A stretch of DNA of 64,000 bases from Candidatus Gastranaerophilales bacterium (GTDB taxonomy: Bacteria > Cyanobacteriota > Vampirovibrionia > Gastranaerophilales > Gastranaerophilaceae): contig CALUYZ010000003.1 of NCBI GenBank assembly GCA_944325175.1, positions 62,001-126,000 on the forward strand. The letters are read 5' to 3'. This document shows, piece after piece, positions 33,233 through 43,027 of this stretch. Each line of letters starts with the position of its first letter. Position 1 is the first letter of the stretch. Below the pieces are notes generated by a model. It saw only the letters and a program-made list of their open reading frames with translations, was not told the DNA's origin and made no database searches. The position numbers and the translations under genes were made by a program.

Positions 33233-34960
33233 TTGCAAATTAATTCATTAAATTATATTAATAACAATGTATTTTCACCCAATAAAGAATCTAAGTCGAG
33301 CCGTAATTCTCTAAATTTTGGCTCACAAGATTTTATGAAAAATGTTTCAGGTCAAAGCTGTCGTGCTAATTTTGCACCGCAAGTAAATTTTACAGGCAAT
33401 GCTCCAAAAATTAAGCAAGCATACATAATTACAGGTGAAGAAAAAGACGTCCCCTTGCTTGTTACAAAGAAAAATGAATCTTATGTTATAGATTTTGATT
33501 CTCAAACAGAAATTATATATGGCGATGCAGCAGTTGATTATCTTAATAAATATGATGAATTCGAGTATGATACTCAGATAATTTTTCCAAGAAAGGCTGA
33601 AGGCAATGTAGAAGTTGACGGAAAAACAATCGAGTTGCCTGAAAATGCTGCAATTCTTTTAAATGCCGGAACAAAAGCAAAGATAAACGTAAAAAAGGGT
33701 TATCCAATGCTTTTGGTATCTAAAAAAGATTATGATTGGTACGAAAGATACGGCAAAAATGCGAAAGATATAAATATAAGAAATAAATTTTTAGAGTTAA
33801 TTTGGTACAATTCACATTTATTTAACGGTGAATTTACACCAAACGTCCTTTTGAGTGAAAATTTAAGGGATGAAGGCTTTTTAAATTCAAAGGGCATAAA
33901 CAAACAAGAAGCAAGAAACGGGCTTGTATATGCACTTTATGATAAAAAAGATTTATTAAATGATGATGAAAGAAAAGAAGTTGAAAACGCTAAACACATC
34001 GTCGATAAACTTTTTCAAGAAGGTTTTATAGAAGCAAAAGCTGACGGATATTTAAGGTTTAGACCTTTTTATAAACCTGAATATATTGAAAAACTTTTAC
34101 AAGAAAAAGGTTTCGATGAAACAGAAATTAAAAAATTAATGCCAATATACAGACAAGCAAGGCAAGCAAAAATGGATGCCAGATTTGCGCTAAAAAATAA
34201 TGCTTCGTCATTCAAACCTGAATATATTGAAAGAATGAAAAAAGCGGGCATTTTATTTGATACAAATAAAGGCGTTAATGATTATGTATACTGGAAAGAA
34301 GTTTTTGGAAACGAAGACATTTTAAGAGGCAGATTATATGATGCCGGATTTAATAAAGATGAAGAAAATGAAATTGTTGAAGCATGGAAAAAGGAAAATC
34401 TGACAGGCTTTGATATTTCAGGCTTAAAATTTATAAATGAAAATATGGCAATTTATAATCTTAATGACAAATTAAACAACTGGACCCATGAAAAAACAAA
34501 TTGGGTTACAAATTCTACGGTTTTGCAATCTTCGGAAGGAAATACGCCATTCATTGGTGTTTCTATGGTGCAATTTGATGATGAAGGTGCAATTCCTATA
34601 AAAAGTATAAGGAGAGAAGAAAAACTTCATGCTCATCCGAACTTAGAAGAAAAAAGACAAACTGAAATTTATGTTATATCATCCGGTGCTGCCATTTTAA
34701 ATGTTGTTAAAAACGGTCAAAGCAAAACGCAGTTATTAAAAGAAGGTGATTTAGCAGTTGTGGGACCGGGTGTTTTGCATTGCGTGAATTCAATTTTGGG
34801 CGAATATGAGCATATTGTAACTCAAGTGCCATCTGCTTTTCAGTATGGTTTTGGTTTTAAACAAATGGTTGAACCGCCTTCAGATTACGATGAAGAAAGG
34901 CTTTTAAATGAAGCATTGCAAGAACTTCAACATTATAAAGATGAAGTTAGTAATACATAA
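33233..34960 (+). CDS. Cupin-domain protein with lineage N-terminal segment
   Basis: 575 residues from a TTG. The N-terminal 60 residues are low-complexity and contain SLNFGS and QVNFTGNAPK, similar to the VSFG/ISFG leaders of other proteins here. A middle region (60-430) is helical and charged with repeats of EYIE-type segments (FKPEYIERMKK, YKPEYIEKLLQ). A C-terminal cupin fold (about 455-545) has KLHAHPNLEEKRQTEIYVIS and the second motif VGPGVLHCVN, both with metal-ligand His/Glu. The substrate is unknown. Confidence 0.75.
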   Translation: MQINSLNYINNNVFSPNKESKSSRNSLNFGSQDFMKNVSGQSCRANFAPQVNFTGNAPKIKQAYIITGEEKDVPLLVTKKNESYVIDFDSQTEIIYGDAAVDYLNKYDEFEYDTQIIFPRKAEGNVEVDGKTIELPENAAILLNAGTKAKINVKKGYPMLLVSKKDYDWYERYGKNAKDINIRNKFLELIWYNSHLFNGEFTPNVLLSENLRDEGFLNSKGINKQEARNGLVYALYDKKDLLNDDERKEVENAKHIVDKLFQEGFIEAKADGYLRFRPFYKPEYIEKLLQEKGFDETEIKKLMPIYRQARQAKMDARFALKNNASSFKPEYIERMKKAGILFDTNKGVNDYVYWKEVFGNEDILRGRLYDAGFNKDEENEIVEAWKKENLTGFDISGLKFINENMAIYNLNDKLNNWTHEKTNWVTNSTVLQSSEGNTPFIGVSMVQFDDEGAIPIKSIRREEKLHAHPNLEEKRQTEIYVISSGAAILNVVKNGQSKTQLLKEGDLAVVGPGVLHCVNSILGEYEHIVTQVPSAFQYGFGFKQMVEPPSDYDEERLLNEALQELQHYKDEVSNT

Positions 34961-35040
34961 TTTTATTTGTTAAGAAATATTAAGCTATGAGTATATAAAA
35001 AAGCAATATTTTTTGCATATAAAACTTTATATAAGTACAA

Positions 35041-35084
35041 GAGAGAAATTAGAGAGATAAAAAGAGAGATTAGAGAGAATTAAA
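35041..35084. repeat. Purine-rich short repeat (GAGAGA units)
   Basis: Two imperfect ~22-base units rich in AGAGAGATTAGAGAGA-type sequence lie between the cupin gene and the terminator at 35133. Simple sequence only; no function is inferred. Confidence 0.5.
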
Positions 35085-35132
35085 CCACATTTGCCACATT
35101 TTACTACCACAAAAGAGGATACATAAAAAAAT

Positions 35133-35157
35133 TTACCCGCTAAATAAGCGGGTTTTT
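35133..35157. terminator. Bidirectional terminator between convergent genes
   Basis: ACCCGCT (35135-35141) pairs with AGCGGGT (35147-35153); T-runs on both strands. It serves the cupin gene and the phosphohexomutase. Confidence 0.85.
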
Positions 35158-35164
35158 ATTTGTA

Positions 35165-36667
35165 TTAAACTTTTATGCTTTTAATTTTATCTACAAGTGA
35201 ATTTGTCAAATTAACAAGCGCATTTTCATATTGCTTGCATTTTTCTTTTTTGGTTGCCTCAAACCTTAGAGTGAAAACAGGCTCTGTGTTTGATTGTCTA
35301 ATGAGGGCAAAACCGTCTTCAAAAACAATTCTAAGTCCGTCCAGGGTAATAATGTCTTTAATTTTTTCGCCAAAAAGTTCGTCATTAACTTGTTCTTTAA
35401 TTTCTTCCAAAACTTCTTTTTTAAATTCATTTGGGCAATTAAGCCTGATTTCAGGTGAAATTGAAACAGAATCAAAAGGCTTTAACATATCTTTCAGCTT
35501 GAATTCAGGGTTTAATTTTTTATTTTTTGCAAAAATTTCAATTAATCTGCAGCCCGCATAAACTGCATCATCAAAGCCATAGTATCTGTCTTTAAAAAAT
35601 GTATGACCTGACATTTCCCCTGCTAAAAGTGCATTTGTTTCTCTCATTTTTGCTTTAATGTAGCCATGACCGGTTTTACACATAACGGCTTTTCCGCCCA
35701 TTTTTTCAATTTCATTGTATAAAACTTGAGAACATTTAACTTCTGAAACTATTGTCGGAACTTCGTTTCTTATTTTAAGGTCTTTTATCAGGTCTGTGGC
35801 ATAAATTAAAAGAAGCTTGTCGCCTGTTATCATTTTGCCTTCATTGTCTACAACACCGATTCTGTCTGAATCGCCGTCAAAGGCTATGCCAAAATCAGCT
35901 TTATTTTCAACAACTGTTTTTTTAAGGTCTTCTAAAGTTGCCTCAACGCTTGGGTTTGGGTGGTGATTAGGAAAAGTTCCGTCAGGCTCTGTATAAAGCT
36001 CAATAACTTCTGCGCCTATATTTCTGTATAATTCAGGCGCAACCACTCCTGCCGTTGCATTTGCGCAATCTGTTACAATTTTAATTCCTTTGGCTGTAAA
36101 AGAATTTGTCATTTTTTCAATATACATTGAAATTAAGTCGGGTTTTTTAATCCAGCCTTTTTTATAGTAGCCGTATTGACCGTTTTTGCTTAATTCATAA
36201 ACTTCTTTTGTTTTTTCTTTAACTTCTTTAATGTCTTCTTCTGATAAAGATTGTTTGTTAAAAGTCATTTTTAATCCGTTGTATTCGCTTGGGTTGTGAG
36301 ATGCGGTTATAATTAATGCGCCCGTAACTTTTGTATTGTCTAAAACTTCTTCATCAAAATGCGCCCATTCGCCGTAATAACCAATCGGAGTTGGTGCTAA
36401 ACCAATGTCAAAAACATTTGCGCCTGCTGAAGTTAAGCCTTCAATAACGGCTGTTTTTAATTCAGGCGAATGAAGCCTTGCATCCATACAAACAACAAAA
36501 GTCATTTTATCGGGTTTTCTTGAAATACCCGATTTTGTTAACTTAGAGCTTACCCATTTTACATAACCTCTTGCCGTATGAAAAAACAGTTCAGAATATA
36601 CTTCACTTGGGAAAATACCCCTAATATCATTTTTGCCGAACGCAGAGTAATTTAAACCTTCCTGCAT
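35165..36667 (-). CDS. Phosphomannomutase/phosphoglucomutase
   Basis: Interconverts hexose 1- and 6-phosphates for surface polysaccharide precursors. 500 residues. The phosphoserine loop is ITASHNPSEYNGLKM (about 130-144), the metal-binding loop is FDGDSDRIG, the sugar-binding loop GEMSGHTFF, and the phosphate-binding region RQSNTEPVFTLR. Matches the AlgC/ManB branch by length and motifs. GAGGG precedes the ATG. Confidence 0.92.
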   Translation of the reverse strand: MQEGLNYSAFGKNDIRGIFPSEVYSELFFHTARGYVKWVSSKLTKSGISRKPDKMTFVVCMDARLHSPELKTAVIEGLTSAGANVFDIGLAPTPIGYYGEWAHFDEEVLDNTKVTGALIITASHNPSEYNGLKMTFNKQSLSEEDIKEVKEKTKEVYELSKNGQYGYYKKGWIKKPDLISMYIEKMTNSFTAKGIKIVTDCANATAGVVAPELYRNIGAEVIELYTEPDGTFPNHHPNPSVEATLEDLKKTVVENKADFGIAFDGDSDRIGVVDNEGKMITGDKLLLIYATDLIKDLKIRNEVPTIVSEVKCSQVLYNEIEKMGGKAVMCKTGHGYIKAKMRETNALLAGEMSGHTFFKDRYYGFDDAVYAGCRLIEIFAKNKKLNPEFKLKDMLKPFDSVSISPEIRLNCPNEFKKEVLEEIKEQVNDELFGEKIKDIITLDGLRIVFEDGFALIRQSNTEPVFTLRFEATKKEKCKQYENALVNLTNSLVDKIKSIKV

Positions 36668-36749
36668 ATAATATTCCCTCTAAAAATAAAACCAATAATC
36701 CAATTATATTACAAATTTAACAATAAGTAGTGTTTTTTTTAAAATAATG

Positions 36750-36755
36750 TATAAT
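36750..36755 (+). promoter_or_regulatory. -10 box 7 bases before start codon
   Basis: TATAAT ends 7 bases before the ATG at 36763 and overlaps the alternative ATG at 36754. This favours 36763 and implies a leaderless transcript. Confidence 0.5.
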
Positions 36756-36762
36756 GAAAAAT

Positions 36763-37665
36763 ATGAAAGAAATTACATTAACAAATGAACAACTTGCAAA
36801 CCTTATAAAGATTTCAGGTATTGATGTTCCGCTTGATGCCGTAAATGAAGAAACTGTTTCAAGAGCATTAATTGAAATAGAGAGAAAATTAAACTTTTTT
36901 TCATATCCTGTAAGTTTCTTTACTGCAGAAAATTTACATGTGTTAATTGTTGATGATATGGAATTATCAATTTATCAATTAACTTCCATGCTGAAAAAAA
37001 TCGGCACAGACGTTTGCGTTGCAAGAACAAAAGAAGAAGCAATTTCTGAGTTAAAGAAAAAACATTTTGATTATGCGGTGTTTGATTTATTCTTGCCTGA
37101 TGCTGAAGATGGTTTAGAGCTTATAAAAATGGCAAATAAGCTGAAAACAGAATCTAATAAAGAGTTTAAGATACTTGTTGTTTCGGGAACGGATGATTCC
37201 AACATGATTCAAAGATGCTATAGTGAAGGCATTGATGAATTTATTGCAAAACAGCCAAATTGGCATCAAAGCGTTATGAAATTCATATCTGATACCGTTG
37301 TTAAAGCAACAAGTGAAGAATATCAAAAATATTATATAAACGATGATATTTGTGTTTTATCTGTTCATAAAATAAATAATGAAACATATATTGCAAACAT
37401 TTTAAAAGAAGTTAACGCCAATGTTTTGACAGGTAAACCGAATATAATTTTTGATATGGAACATATTAAAATATTTTCAGACAAGTTTGCAGCAGTTTTT
37501 GCGCAAGTTTATAAAACAGCAAGTCAAGCAGGCGGCAATTTTGTTATTGTAAAACCTTCAAAAGATATTTTAAATGCTCTTTCATTTGTGTTTTTAAATA
37601 ATGTCATAAAAACATTTTATTCGATTGAAGAAGCAGTTGATTTTATTGAACAAAGCCGAAATTAA
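36763..37665 (+). CDS. Response regulator with REC and STAS-like domains
   Basis: About 300 residues. A short N-terminal helical region (1-60) precedes a REC domain (about 63-185): acidic pocket VLIVDDME, phosphorylatable Asp in YAVFDLFLPD, and the Thr/Ser and Lys of LVVSGTDD and FIAKQ. The C-terminal domain (205-300) resembles STAS anti-sigma-antagonist folds (IIFDMEHIKIFSDKFAAVF...GGNFVIVKPS). This would couple phosphorylation to a partner switch. No histidine kinase lies adjacent. I place the start at 36763 because the -10 box covers 36754. Confidence 0.8.
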   Translation: MKEITLTNEQLANLIKISGIDVPLDAVNEETVSRALIEIERKLNFFSYPVSFFTAENLHVLIVDDMELSIYQLTSMLKKIGTDVCVARTKEEAISELKKKHFDYAVFDLFLPDAEDGLELIKMANKLKTESNKEFKILVVSGTDDSNMIQRCYSEGIDEFIAKQPNWHQSVMKFISDTVVKATSEEYQKYYINDDICVLSVHKINNETYIANILKEVNANVLTGKPNIIFDMEHIKIFSDKFAAVFAQVYKTASQAGGNFVIVKPSKDILNALSFVFLNNVIKTFYSIEEAVDFIEQSRN

Positions 37666-37682
37666 GAAATAATTTTTTAATA

Positions 37683-37718
37683 AAAAAATGAGCCTTTTTA
37701 TTTTAGGCTCATTTTTTA
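37683..37718. terminator. Bidirectional terminator
   Basis: AAAAATGAGCC (37684-37694) pairs with GGCTCATTTTT (37706-37716), with an A/T tail on each strand. It separates the convergent REC-STAS gene and the GltD-like gene. Confidence 0.9.
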
Positions 37719-37735
37719 TTGTTTATTATTGTAGC

Positions 37736-39106
37736 TTATGAAAGTGCTTCTATAATTGTTTTTGCAGCACGTTTGCCTGCACCCATTGCGTTAATTGCGG
37801 TTGATTCGCCTAACGGTGCAACGTCGCCGCCTGCGTATATTTCATTAATTGAGGTTTCGCCTTTTTCATTAATTATAATATAGCCTTTTTTATCTGTATT
37901 TAATTCAAGGTTATCATTTTTGGCTGAATCTTGAATAATTGGGTTTGGACCTGTACCTAGTGAAACAATAACTGCATCAAAATCCATTGTTTCATATTTA
38001 CCTGTGCCAACAGGGCGACGTCTGCCTGAAGCATCGGGTTCGCCAAGTTCCATAATTTCAAAGGTCATGGATTTAACTGCGCCATTTTCTCCTTCAATTT
38101 CAACGGGAGCTCTTAATAATTTAAAGATAACGCCTTCTTCTTTAGCATGCCTGATTTCTTCTTTTCTTGCAGGAAGTTCTTCTTCCGTTCTTCTGTACAT
38201 AATGTAAACTTCTTTATATCCAACCCTAACGGCTGTTCTTGCAGCATCCATTGCAACGTTTCCGCCGCCAATAATAGCTGCTTTTTCGCCAACTTTTAGA
38301 GGGGTTGGTGTGGTTAGTTCATTTGCATGCATTAAGTTAACTCTTGTTAAAAATTCGTTTGCACTGTATACGCCGTTTAAGTTTTCGCCTTTAATGCCCA
38401 TCATTTTTGGTAAGCCTGCGCCCGAGCAGATGAAAATAGCGTCATAGCCTTCTTCTTTAAGTTGTTTTAATGTGATTGATTTACCAACAACAACGTTTTT
38501 AACAATATTAACGCCTTTTTCTTTTAAGCCTTTGATTTCTCTGTCTAAAACGGTTCTTGGAAGCCTAAATGGCGGAATACCATATCTTAAAACACCGCCT
38601 GTTTCATGGAGTGCTTCGAAAATTGTAACATCAAAGCCTGCATTTCTAAGGTCATTAGCAGCACTCATGCCGGCACACCCTGAACCTACTATTGCAACTT
38701 TTTTGCCGTTTGGAGTAATTTTAACTTCAACAGGTTCTGAATTATCCCCAACATATCTTTCTAAAGCACCGATTGCAACAGGTGTTCCTTTAATTCCTAA
38801 AATACATTTTGATTCACATTGTCTTTCCTGCGGGCAAACTCTGCCGCAAACAGATGGCAACATGTTTGTTTCTCTTATAATTTCGCCTGCTTTTTGAATA
38901 TTTCCGTTTTTAACTTCTTGAATAAATTCTGGAATATTAACGCTAACAGGGCAGCCTTTTTTGCACATCGGGTTTTTGCAATTTAAACATCTTGAAGCTT
39001 CTAATTTTGCTTGTTCAGCTGTAAAATTTTCTTCAACAGGGTTAAAATTGCTTCTTCTTTCCACCATATCCTGTTCAACAGGTTTTTGACGTTCTATCAT
39101 CACCAT
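37736..39106 (-). CDS. NADPH-dependent glutamate synthase small-subunit-like flavoprotein
   Basis: 456 residues. Two N-terminal 4Fe-4S sites (CLNCKNPMCKKGCPV and VCGRVCPQERQCESKC), then an FAD-binding GSGCAGMSAANDL and an NADPH-binding GGGNVAMDAARTA. This is the stand-alone GltA/SudA form, also close to the NfnB subunit of electron-bifurcating ferredoxin:NADP oxidoreductase. No nfnA-like gene is adjacent, so it may donate electrons to the split glutamate synthase at 55-60 kb or act alone. AGGAGAG precedes the start. Confidence 0.88.
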   Translation of the reverse strand: MVMIERQKPVEQDMVERRSNFNPVEENFTAEQAKLEASRCLNCKNPMCKKGCPVSVNIPEFIQEVKNGNIQKAGEIIRETNMLPSVCGRVCPQERQCESKCILGIKGTPVAIGALERYVGDNSEPVEVKITPNGKKVAIVGSGCAGMSAANDLRNAGFDVTIFEALHETGGVLRYGIPPFRLPRTVLDREIKGLKEKGVNIVKNVVVGKSITLKQLKEEGYDAIFICSGAGLPKMMGIKGENLNGVYSANEFLTRVNLMHANELTTPTPLKVGEKAAIIGGGNVAMDAARTAVRVGYKEVYIMYRRTEEELPARKEEIRHAKEEGVIFKLLRAPVEIEGENGAVKSMTFEIMELGEPDASGRRRPVGTGKYETMDFDAVIVSLGTGPNPIIQDSAKNDNLELNTDKKGYIIINEKGETSINEIYAGGDVAPLGESTAINAMGAGKRAAKTIIEALS

Positions 39107-39142
39107 TAAAATTCTCTCCTAATAACTTCATTAATTTTATTG

Positions 39143-39148
39143 TATAAT
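39143..39148 (+). promoter_or_regulatory. -10 box of HAD phosphatase gene
   Basis: TTGTATAAT; the TATAAT ends 11 bases before the ATG at 39160, leaving a leader of about five bases and no Shine-Dalgarno. Confidence 0.4.
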
Positions 39149-39159
39149 AAAAACTAAAA

Positions 39160-39990
39160 ATGAGCGAACTTATTATGAATAACATTAAACTTTTAATAAC
39201 AGATATAGACGGAACAGTTTTAAATGAAAAGTGTGAATATACCCCAAAATTAAAAAATTTGTTTCACATTTTAACAAATAACAATGTAAAAGTTGTTCTT
39301 GCAACGGGAAGAATGTTTATGGGGGCAGACCCTGTAAGACAACAACTTGAACTTAAAACTCCCGTTGTTTGCTATCAAGGTGCAATGATTAGAGAAGGAG
39401 ATAAAATTCTTCATCAGGCATCTGTTAAAAATGAAATTGCAAAAGAAGTTATAGAAACATCAAGAAAAAAAGGGTTTCACCTTAATTTATACAATGATGA
39501 CGTTTTAATTGTTGAAGATGACAATAAAAAATTTATGGAAGATTACACAAAAGGACGCCACACAACATATAAAGTGGTAAATTCTTTTGATGAAGTTAAA
39601 TTAAACGTTGTTTCAAAACTTTTAGCCATTGTTTATGATGAAAACGAGCTTTTAAAACTTCAAGAAGAAATGAAGGAACTATTTAAGGGCAGATTAACTG
39701 TTGTAAGAAGTCACAAACATTACCTGGAATTTACTGACCCGAAAGCAACGAAAGGAGAAGCCCTAAAGTTTCTTTCAAATTATTGGGGCATTAAAAAAGA
39801 AGAAATTATGGCATCAGGTGATCAAGATAACGATTTTGACATGCTTCAAAATGCGGGAATAAAAATTGCAATGGGAAATGCAAGCCCCAAATTAAAAGAA
39901 ATTGCAGATTTTATCTGCCCCGCAATTAATGAAGACGGGTTAAGTTATGCAATAGAAAAATATATAACAGGTGAAATAAAATGCGTATAG
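39160..39990 (+). CDS. Cof-type HAD hydrolase
   Basis: 276 residues. HAD motif I ITDIDGTVL, motif II LATGR, C2 cap domain, and motif IV GDQDNDFDML near 220. Cof-type phosphatases act on sugar phosphates, pyridoxal phosphate or FMN; the substrate cannot be predicted. It overlaps ispF by 10 bases. An alternative ATG at 39175 is possible. Confidence 0.9.
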   Translation: MSELIMNNIKLLITDIDGTVLNEKCEYTPKLKNLFHILTNNNVKVVLATGRMFMGADPVRQQLELKTPVVCYQGAMIREGDKILHQASVKNEIAKEVIETSRKKGFHLNLYNDDVLIVEDDNKKFMEDYTKGRHTTYKVVNSFDEVKLNVVSKLLAIVYDENELLKLQEEMKELFKGRLTVVRSHKHYLEFTDPKATKGEALKFLSNYWGIKKEEIMASGDQDNDFDMLQNAGIKIAMGNASPKLKEIADFICPAINEDGLSYAIEKYITGEIKCV

Positions 39991-40466
39991 GTCAAGGCTA
40001 TGATATTCATAAAACGGCAGATTTTCGCCCCCTTATTTTAGGTGGCGTTAAAATTCCTTATGATAAGGGCTTATTAGGTCACTCTGATGCAGATGTTTTA
40101 GTTCATGCAATTATAGATTCAATTTTTGGCGCTATTGCAGAAGGCGACATTGGGGAACATTTCCCTGATACCGATTCAAAATATAAAAATGCAAACAGTA
40201 TTGAACTTTTATCTGAAACAAATAAAATTTTAAATGAAAAAGGGTATAAAATAATAAACCTTGATACAACAATAATTTGTGAAAAGCCAAAGTTATTGCC
40301 TTATAAAGAGCAAATGAAAGAAAATATAGCAGCTGCTCTTAATATTTCGAAAAATTTAATTTCAATAAAAGCAAAAACTAAAGAAAAGCTTGATGCAGCA
40401 GGCGAAGGCAATGCAATAGAAGCATTTTCCATTGTTTTAGTTGAAAAAACAACTAATAATTTATGA
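39981..40466 (+). CDS. ispF: 2-C-methyl-D-erythritol 2,4-cyclodiphosphate synthase
   Basis: Fifth step of the MEP isoprenoid pathway. 161 residues. GQGYDIH at the start carries metal-binding Asp and His, then HSDADVLVHAIIDSIFGA, the family signature, and KAKTKEKLDAAGEG near the end. The product ultimately feeds uppS (27 kb). It starts inside the HAD gene. Confidence 0.95.
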   Translation: MRIGQGYDIHKTADFRPLILGGVKIPYDKGLLGHSDADVLVHAIIDSIFGAIAEGDIGEHFPDTDSKYKNANSIELLSETNKILNEKGYKIINLDTTIICEKPKLLPYKEQMKENIAAALNISKNLISIKAKTKEKLDAAGEGNAIEAFSIVLVEKTTNNL

Positions 40467-40496
40467 AAGAATTTTTAACCTTTATATTATTTTTAC

Positions 40497-40525
40497 TTGT
40501 AAATAAATTATGGTTGTAGTACTAT
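40497..40525 (+). promoter_or_regulatory. glyQ promoter
   Basis: TTGTAA (40497-40502) and TACTAT (40520-40525) are 17 bases apart. The -10 ends 9 bases before the ATG at 40535, and no Shine-Dalgarno is present, so a leaderless or nearly leaderless mRNA is expected. Confidence 0.5.
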
Positions 40526-40534
40526 TCAAAAGTT

Positions 40535-41410
40535 ATGGCACTTACATTTCAGGAATTAATTTTAAATTTATCAAAATATTGGTCAGATTACGGCTGTATT
40601 ATTCAACAGCCTTATGACATTGAAAAGGGCGCAAGCACAATGAACCCCGCTACTTTTTTAAGAGCTTTGGGTCCTGAACCATATTCAACAGCTATGGTTG
40701 AACCTTGCCGCCGCCCGACAGATGCAAGATACGGTGAAAACCCAAACCGCTTGGGGCATTATTTTCAATATCAAGTAATTTTAAAACCTTCCCCCGATGA
40801 TGCTCAAACAATTTATCTAAAATCATTAGAGGCAATGGGAATTGACCTTAATAAACACGATGTCAGATTTGTTGAAGATAACTGGGAATCGCCAACCTTA
40901 GGCGCAGCAGGCGTTGGCTGGGAAGTTTGGCTTGATGGCATGGAAATAACACAATTTACATATTTCCAACAAGTGGGCGGTTTAGAAGTTAAACCCGTTG
41001 CGCTTGAAATTACCTATGGTTTAGAGAGAATTGCCATGTATCTTCAAAACGTAGATTCCGTTTTTGATGTCATGTGGAATAAAAAACTCAAATATGGCGA
41101 TATTTATTTACAAAACGAAATTGAACAATCTAAATATAATTTTGAATACTCATCAGCTGAAAGGCTTTTTAAACTCTTTGATTTAGCTGAAGCTGAAAGT
41201 TATTCTTGTATTGAAGCAGATATAGTCCTTCCTGCCTATGATTGGGTTTTAAAGTGTTCACATACTTTCAATTTGCTTGATGCAAGAGGCGTTATAAGTA
41301 AAGATGAAAGAATTAACTACATAAACAGAGTAAGAAAAATGGCATCTGAAGTTGCCAAACTTTATGTTAAACAAAGAGAGAAACTCGGCTATCCGCTTTT
41401 AAGGCAATAG
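40535..41410 (+). CDS. glyQ: Glycyl-tRNA synthetase alpha subunit
   Basis: 291 residues; charges tRNA-Gly together with the beta subunit (GlyS). [24 protein letters not shown] and [17 protein letters not shown] are characteristic of GlyQ. glyS, often directly downstream, is not in the window: two permeases follow instead, so the beta subunit must be encoded elsewhere. Confidence 0.96.
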   Translation: MALTFQELILNLSKYWSDYGCIIQQPYDIEKGASTMNPATFLRALGPEPYSTAMVEPCRRPTDARYGENPNRLGHYFQYQVILKPSPDDAQTIYLKSLEAMGIDLNKHDVRFVEDNWESPTLGAAGVGWEVWLDGMEITQFTYFQQVGGLEVKPVALEITYGLERIAMYLQNVDSVFDVMWNKKLKYGDIYLQNEIEQSKYNFEYSSAERLFKLFDLAEAESYSCIEADIVLPAYDWVLKCSHTFNLLDARGVISKDERINYINRVRKMASEVAKLYVKQREKLGYPLLRQ

Positions 41411-41443
41411 TCTTATAAAAAACCGAAGGATTAATAAAAGCTA

Positions 41444-43024
41444 ATGGAAGAAAAAAATGTTCAGGGGATAAACTCCCTTTCTGAAGACCTTGAAGTAAAC
41501 TCTCAAGAAATGAACACCCTTGTGAGATTAGGCAAGAACATGTTCACTTTAAAAAACCCTGATGAAATGTTAAAATCGGCAAGTTCGGCAGGTCTTAAAA
41601 AAACGCTCGGCGCTTTGGATTTAATCATTTTGGGAGTTGGCGCAATAATTGGTTCCGGTATTTTTACTGTTGTAGGCATTGCAGCAGCAGGCGGTCCTGA
41701 ATCGGTTGGTGCGGGTCCTGCACTTGTTGTTTCAATGGTTTTGGCTTCTTTAGCTTGTGTATTTTCTGCAATGTGTTATTCTGAATTTGCTTCCATGATT
41801 CCTGTTGCAGGAAGTGCTTATTTATACACCTATGCCACAATGGGCGAATTTTTAGCTTGGATTGTAGGCTGGGTTTTAATGCTTGAATATTTGGTTGGCT
41901 ACATTGCGGTAGCATCTGCTTGGACAGGGTATTTTATGCAATTTTTGCAAGGTTTTTCAAAATATTTACCCCATTTCATTGTAAACCCCCCTGTTTGGCT
42001 TATTCACGATTATAAAACGGCAGCAAACATTCTTGTTGATAAAGGAATTGACCCTGCGGCAAACATCCCTCACATTTTGGGAGTTCCCGTTTCTCTTAAT
42101 TTCCCCGGGATTTTAATGACCCTTATTATCATGGGAATTTTAATTAAGGGAATAAAAGAATCTGCTAAAATGGCAGGGTTTATGGTTTTAATTAAAATAA
42201 TGGTAATTGTTCTGTTTTTAGTAACAGGCGCCTTTTATGTAAAACCTGAAAACTGGACACCTTTTGCACCAAACGGCTTTAGCGGCATTTTTATGGGCGC
42301 ATTTATAATTTTCTTTGCATACATTGGGTTTGATGCCTTGGCAACAGCAGCAGAAGAAACCAAAAACCCTCAAAAAAACCTTCCCATTGGTATAATTGGC
42401 TCTCTTGGAATTACAACCATTATTTATGTTTTGGTTGCACTTGTCTTATGCGGCATTATGCCTATTGATAAAATTGACCTTCAAGCACCAATAGCGCATG
42501 CTATTAGTTCTGTCGGGCAAGATTGGGTTGCAGGATTAATTTCAATCGGCGCTCTAACAGGGTTAACATCTGTTTTAATGGTGCTAATGCTTGCAGCTAC
42601 AAGAATTTTATACGCTATGAGCAGAGATAAATTTTTACCGAAAAGCTTGCAAGCGGTTCACCCCAAATTTAAAACACCGCATTTAATAACGGTTTTAGCA
42701 GCTCTAATTTGTATTATTGGTTCAACATTTTTAAACATTTCAACAGCAGCCGAACTTTGTAACTTTGGAACATTTACATCGTTTATCATTGTATGTGTTG
42801 CAGTTTTAATTTTAAGAAAAACCGACCCAAAAAGACCTCGTCCTTATAAAGTTCCTTTTTCACCATGGTTTCCTTTATTTGGAATAATATGCTGCACCGG
42901 GCTTATGCTGTATTCAATGAAATTTTTAACCACATCAAGGTTTTTATTCCCATTGTGGATTCTTCTGGGCATAGTTTTCTATTTTGCCTACAGCTATAAA
43001 AATTTAAGAAAAGACGGAGAGTAA
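41444..43024 (+). CDS. Amino acid permease (APC superfamily), first of a tandem pair
   Basis: 526 residues, 12 or more transmembrane helices. The conserved APC first helix GVGAIIGSGIFTVVGIAAA (about 65-85) and FAYIGFDALATAAEETKNPQKNLP are typical of the cationic amino acid transporter-like branch (YfnA type). A polar N-terminal extension of about 40 residues is absent from the second copy. It is 3 bases from its paralogue; both are probably co-transcribed. Substrate unknown. Confidence 0.92.
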   Translation: MEEKNVQGINSLSEDLEVNSQEMNTLVRLGKNMFTLKNPDEMLKSASSAGLKKTLGALDLIILGVGAIIGSGIFTVVGIAAAGGPESVGAGPALVVSMVLASLACVFSAMCYSEFASMIPVAGSAYLYTYATMGEFLAWIVGWVLMLEYLVGYIAVASAWTGYFMQFLQGFSKYLPHFIVNPPVWLIHDYKTAANILVDKGIDPAANIPHILGVPVSLNFPGILMTLIIMGILIKGIKESAKMAGFMVLIKIMVIVLFLVTGAFYVKPENWTPFAPNGFSGIFMGAFIIFFAYIGFDALATAAEETKNPQKNLPIGIIGSLGITTIIYVLVALVLCGIMPIDKIDLQAPIAHAISSVGQDWVAGLISIGALTGLTSVLMVLMLAATRILYAMSRDKFLPKSLQAVHPKFKTPHLITVLAALICIIGSTFLNISTAAELCNFGTFTSFIIVCVAVLILRKTDPKRPRPYKVPFSPWFPLFGIICCTGLMLYSMKFLTTSRFLFPLWILLGIVFYFAYSYKNLRKDGE

Positions 43025-43027
43025 AAA

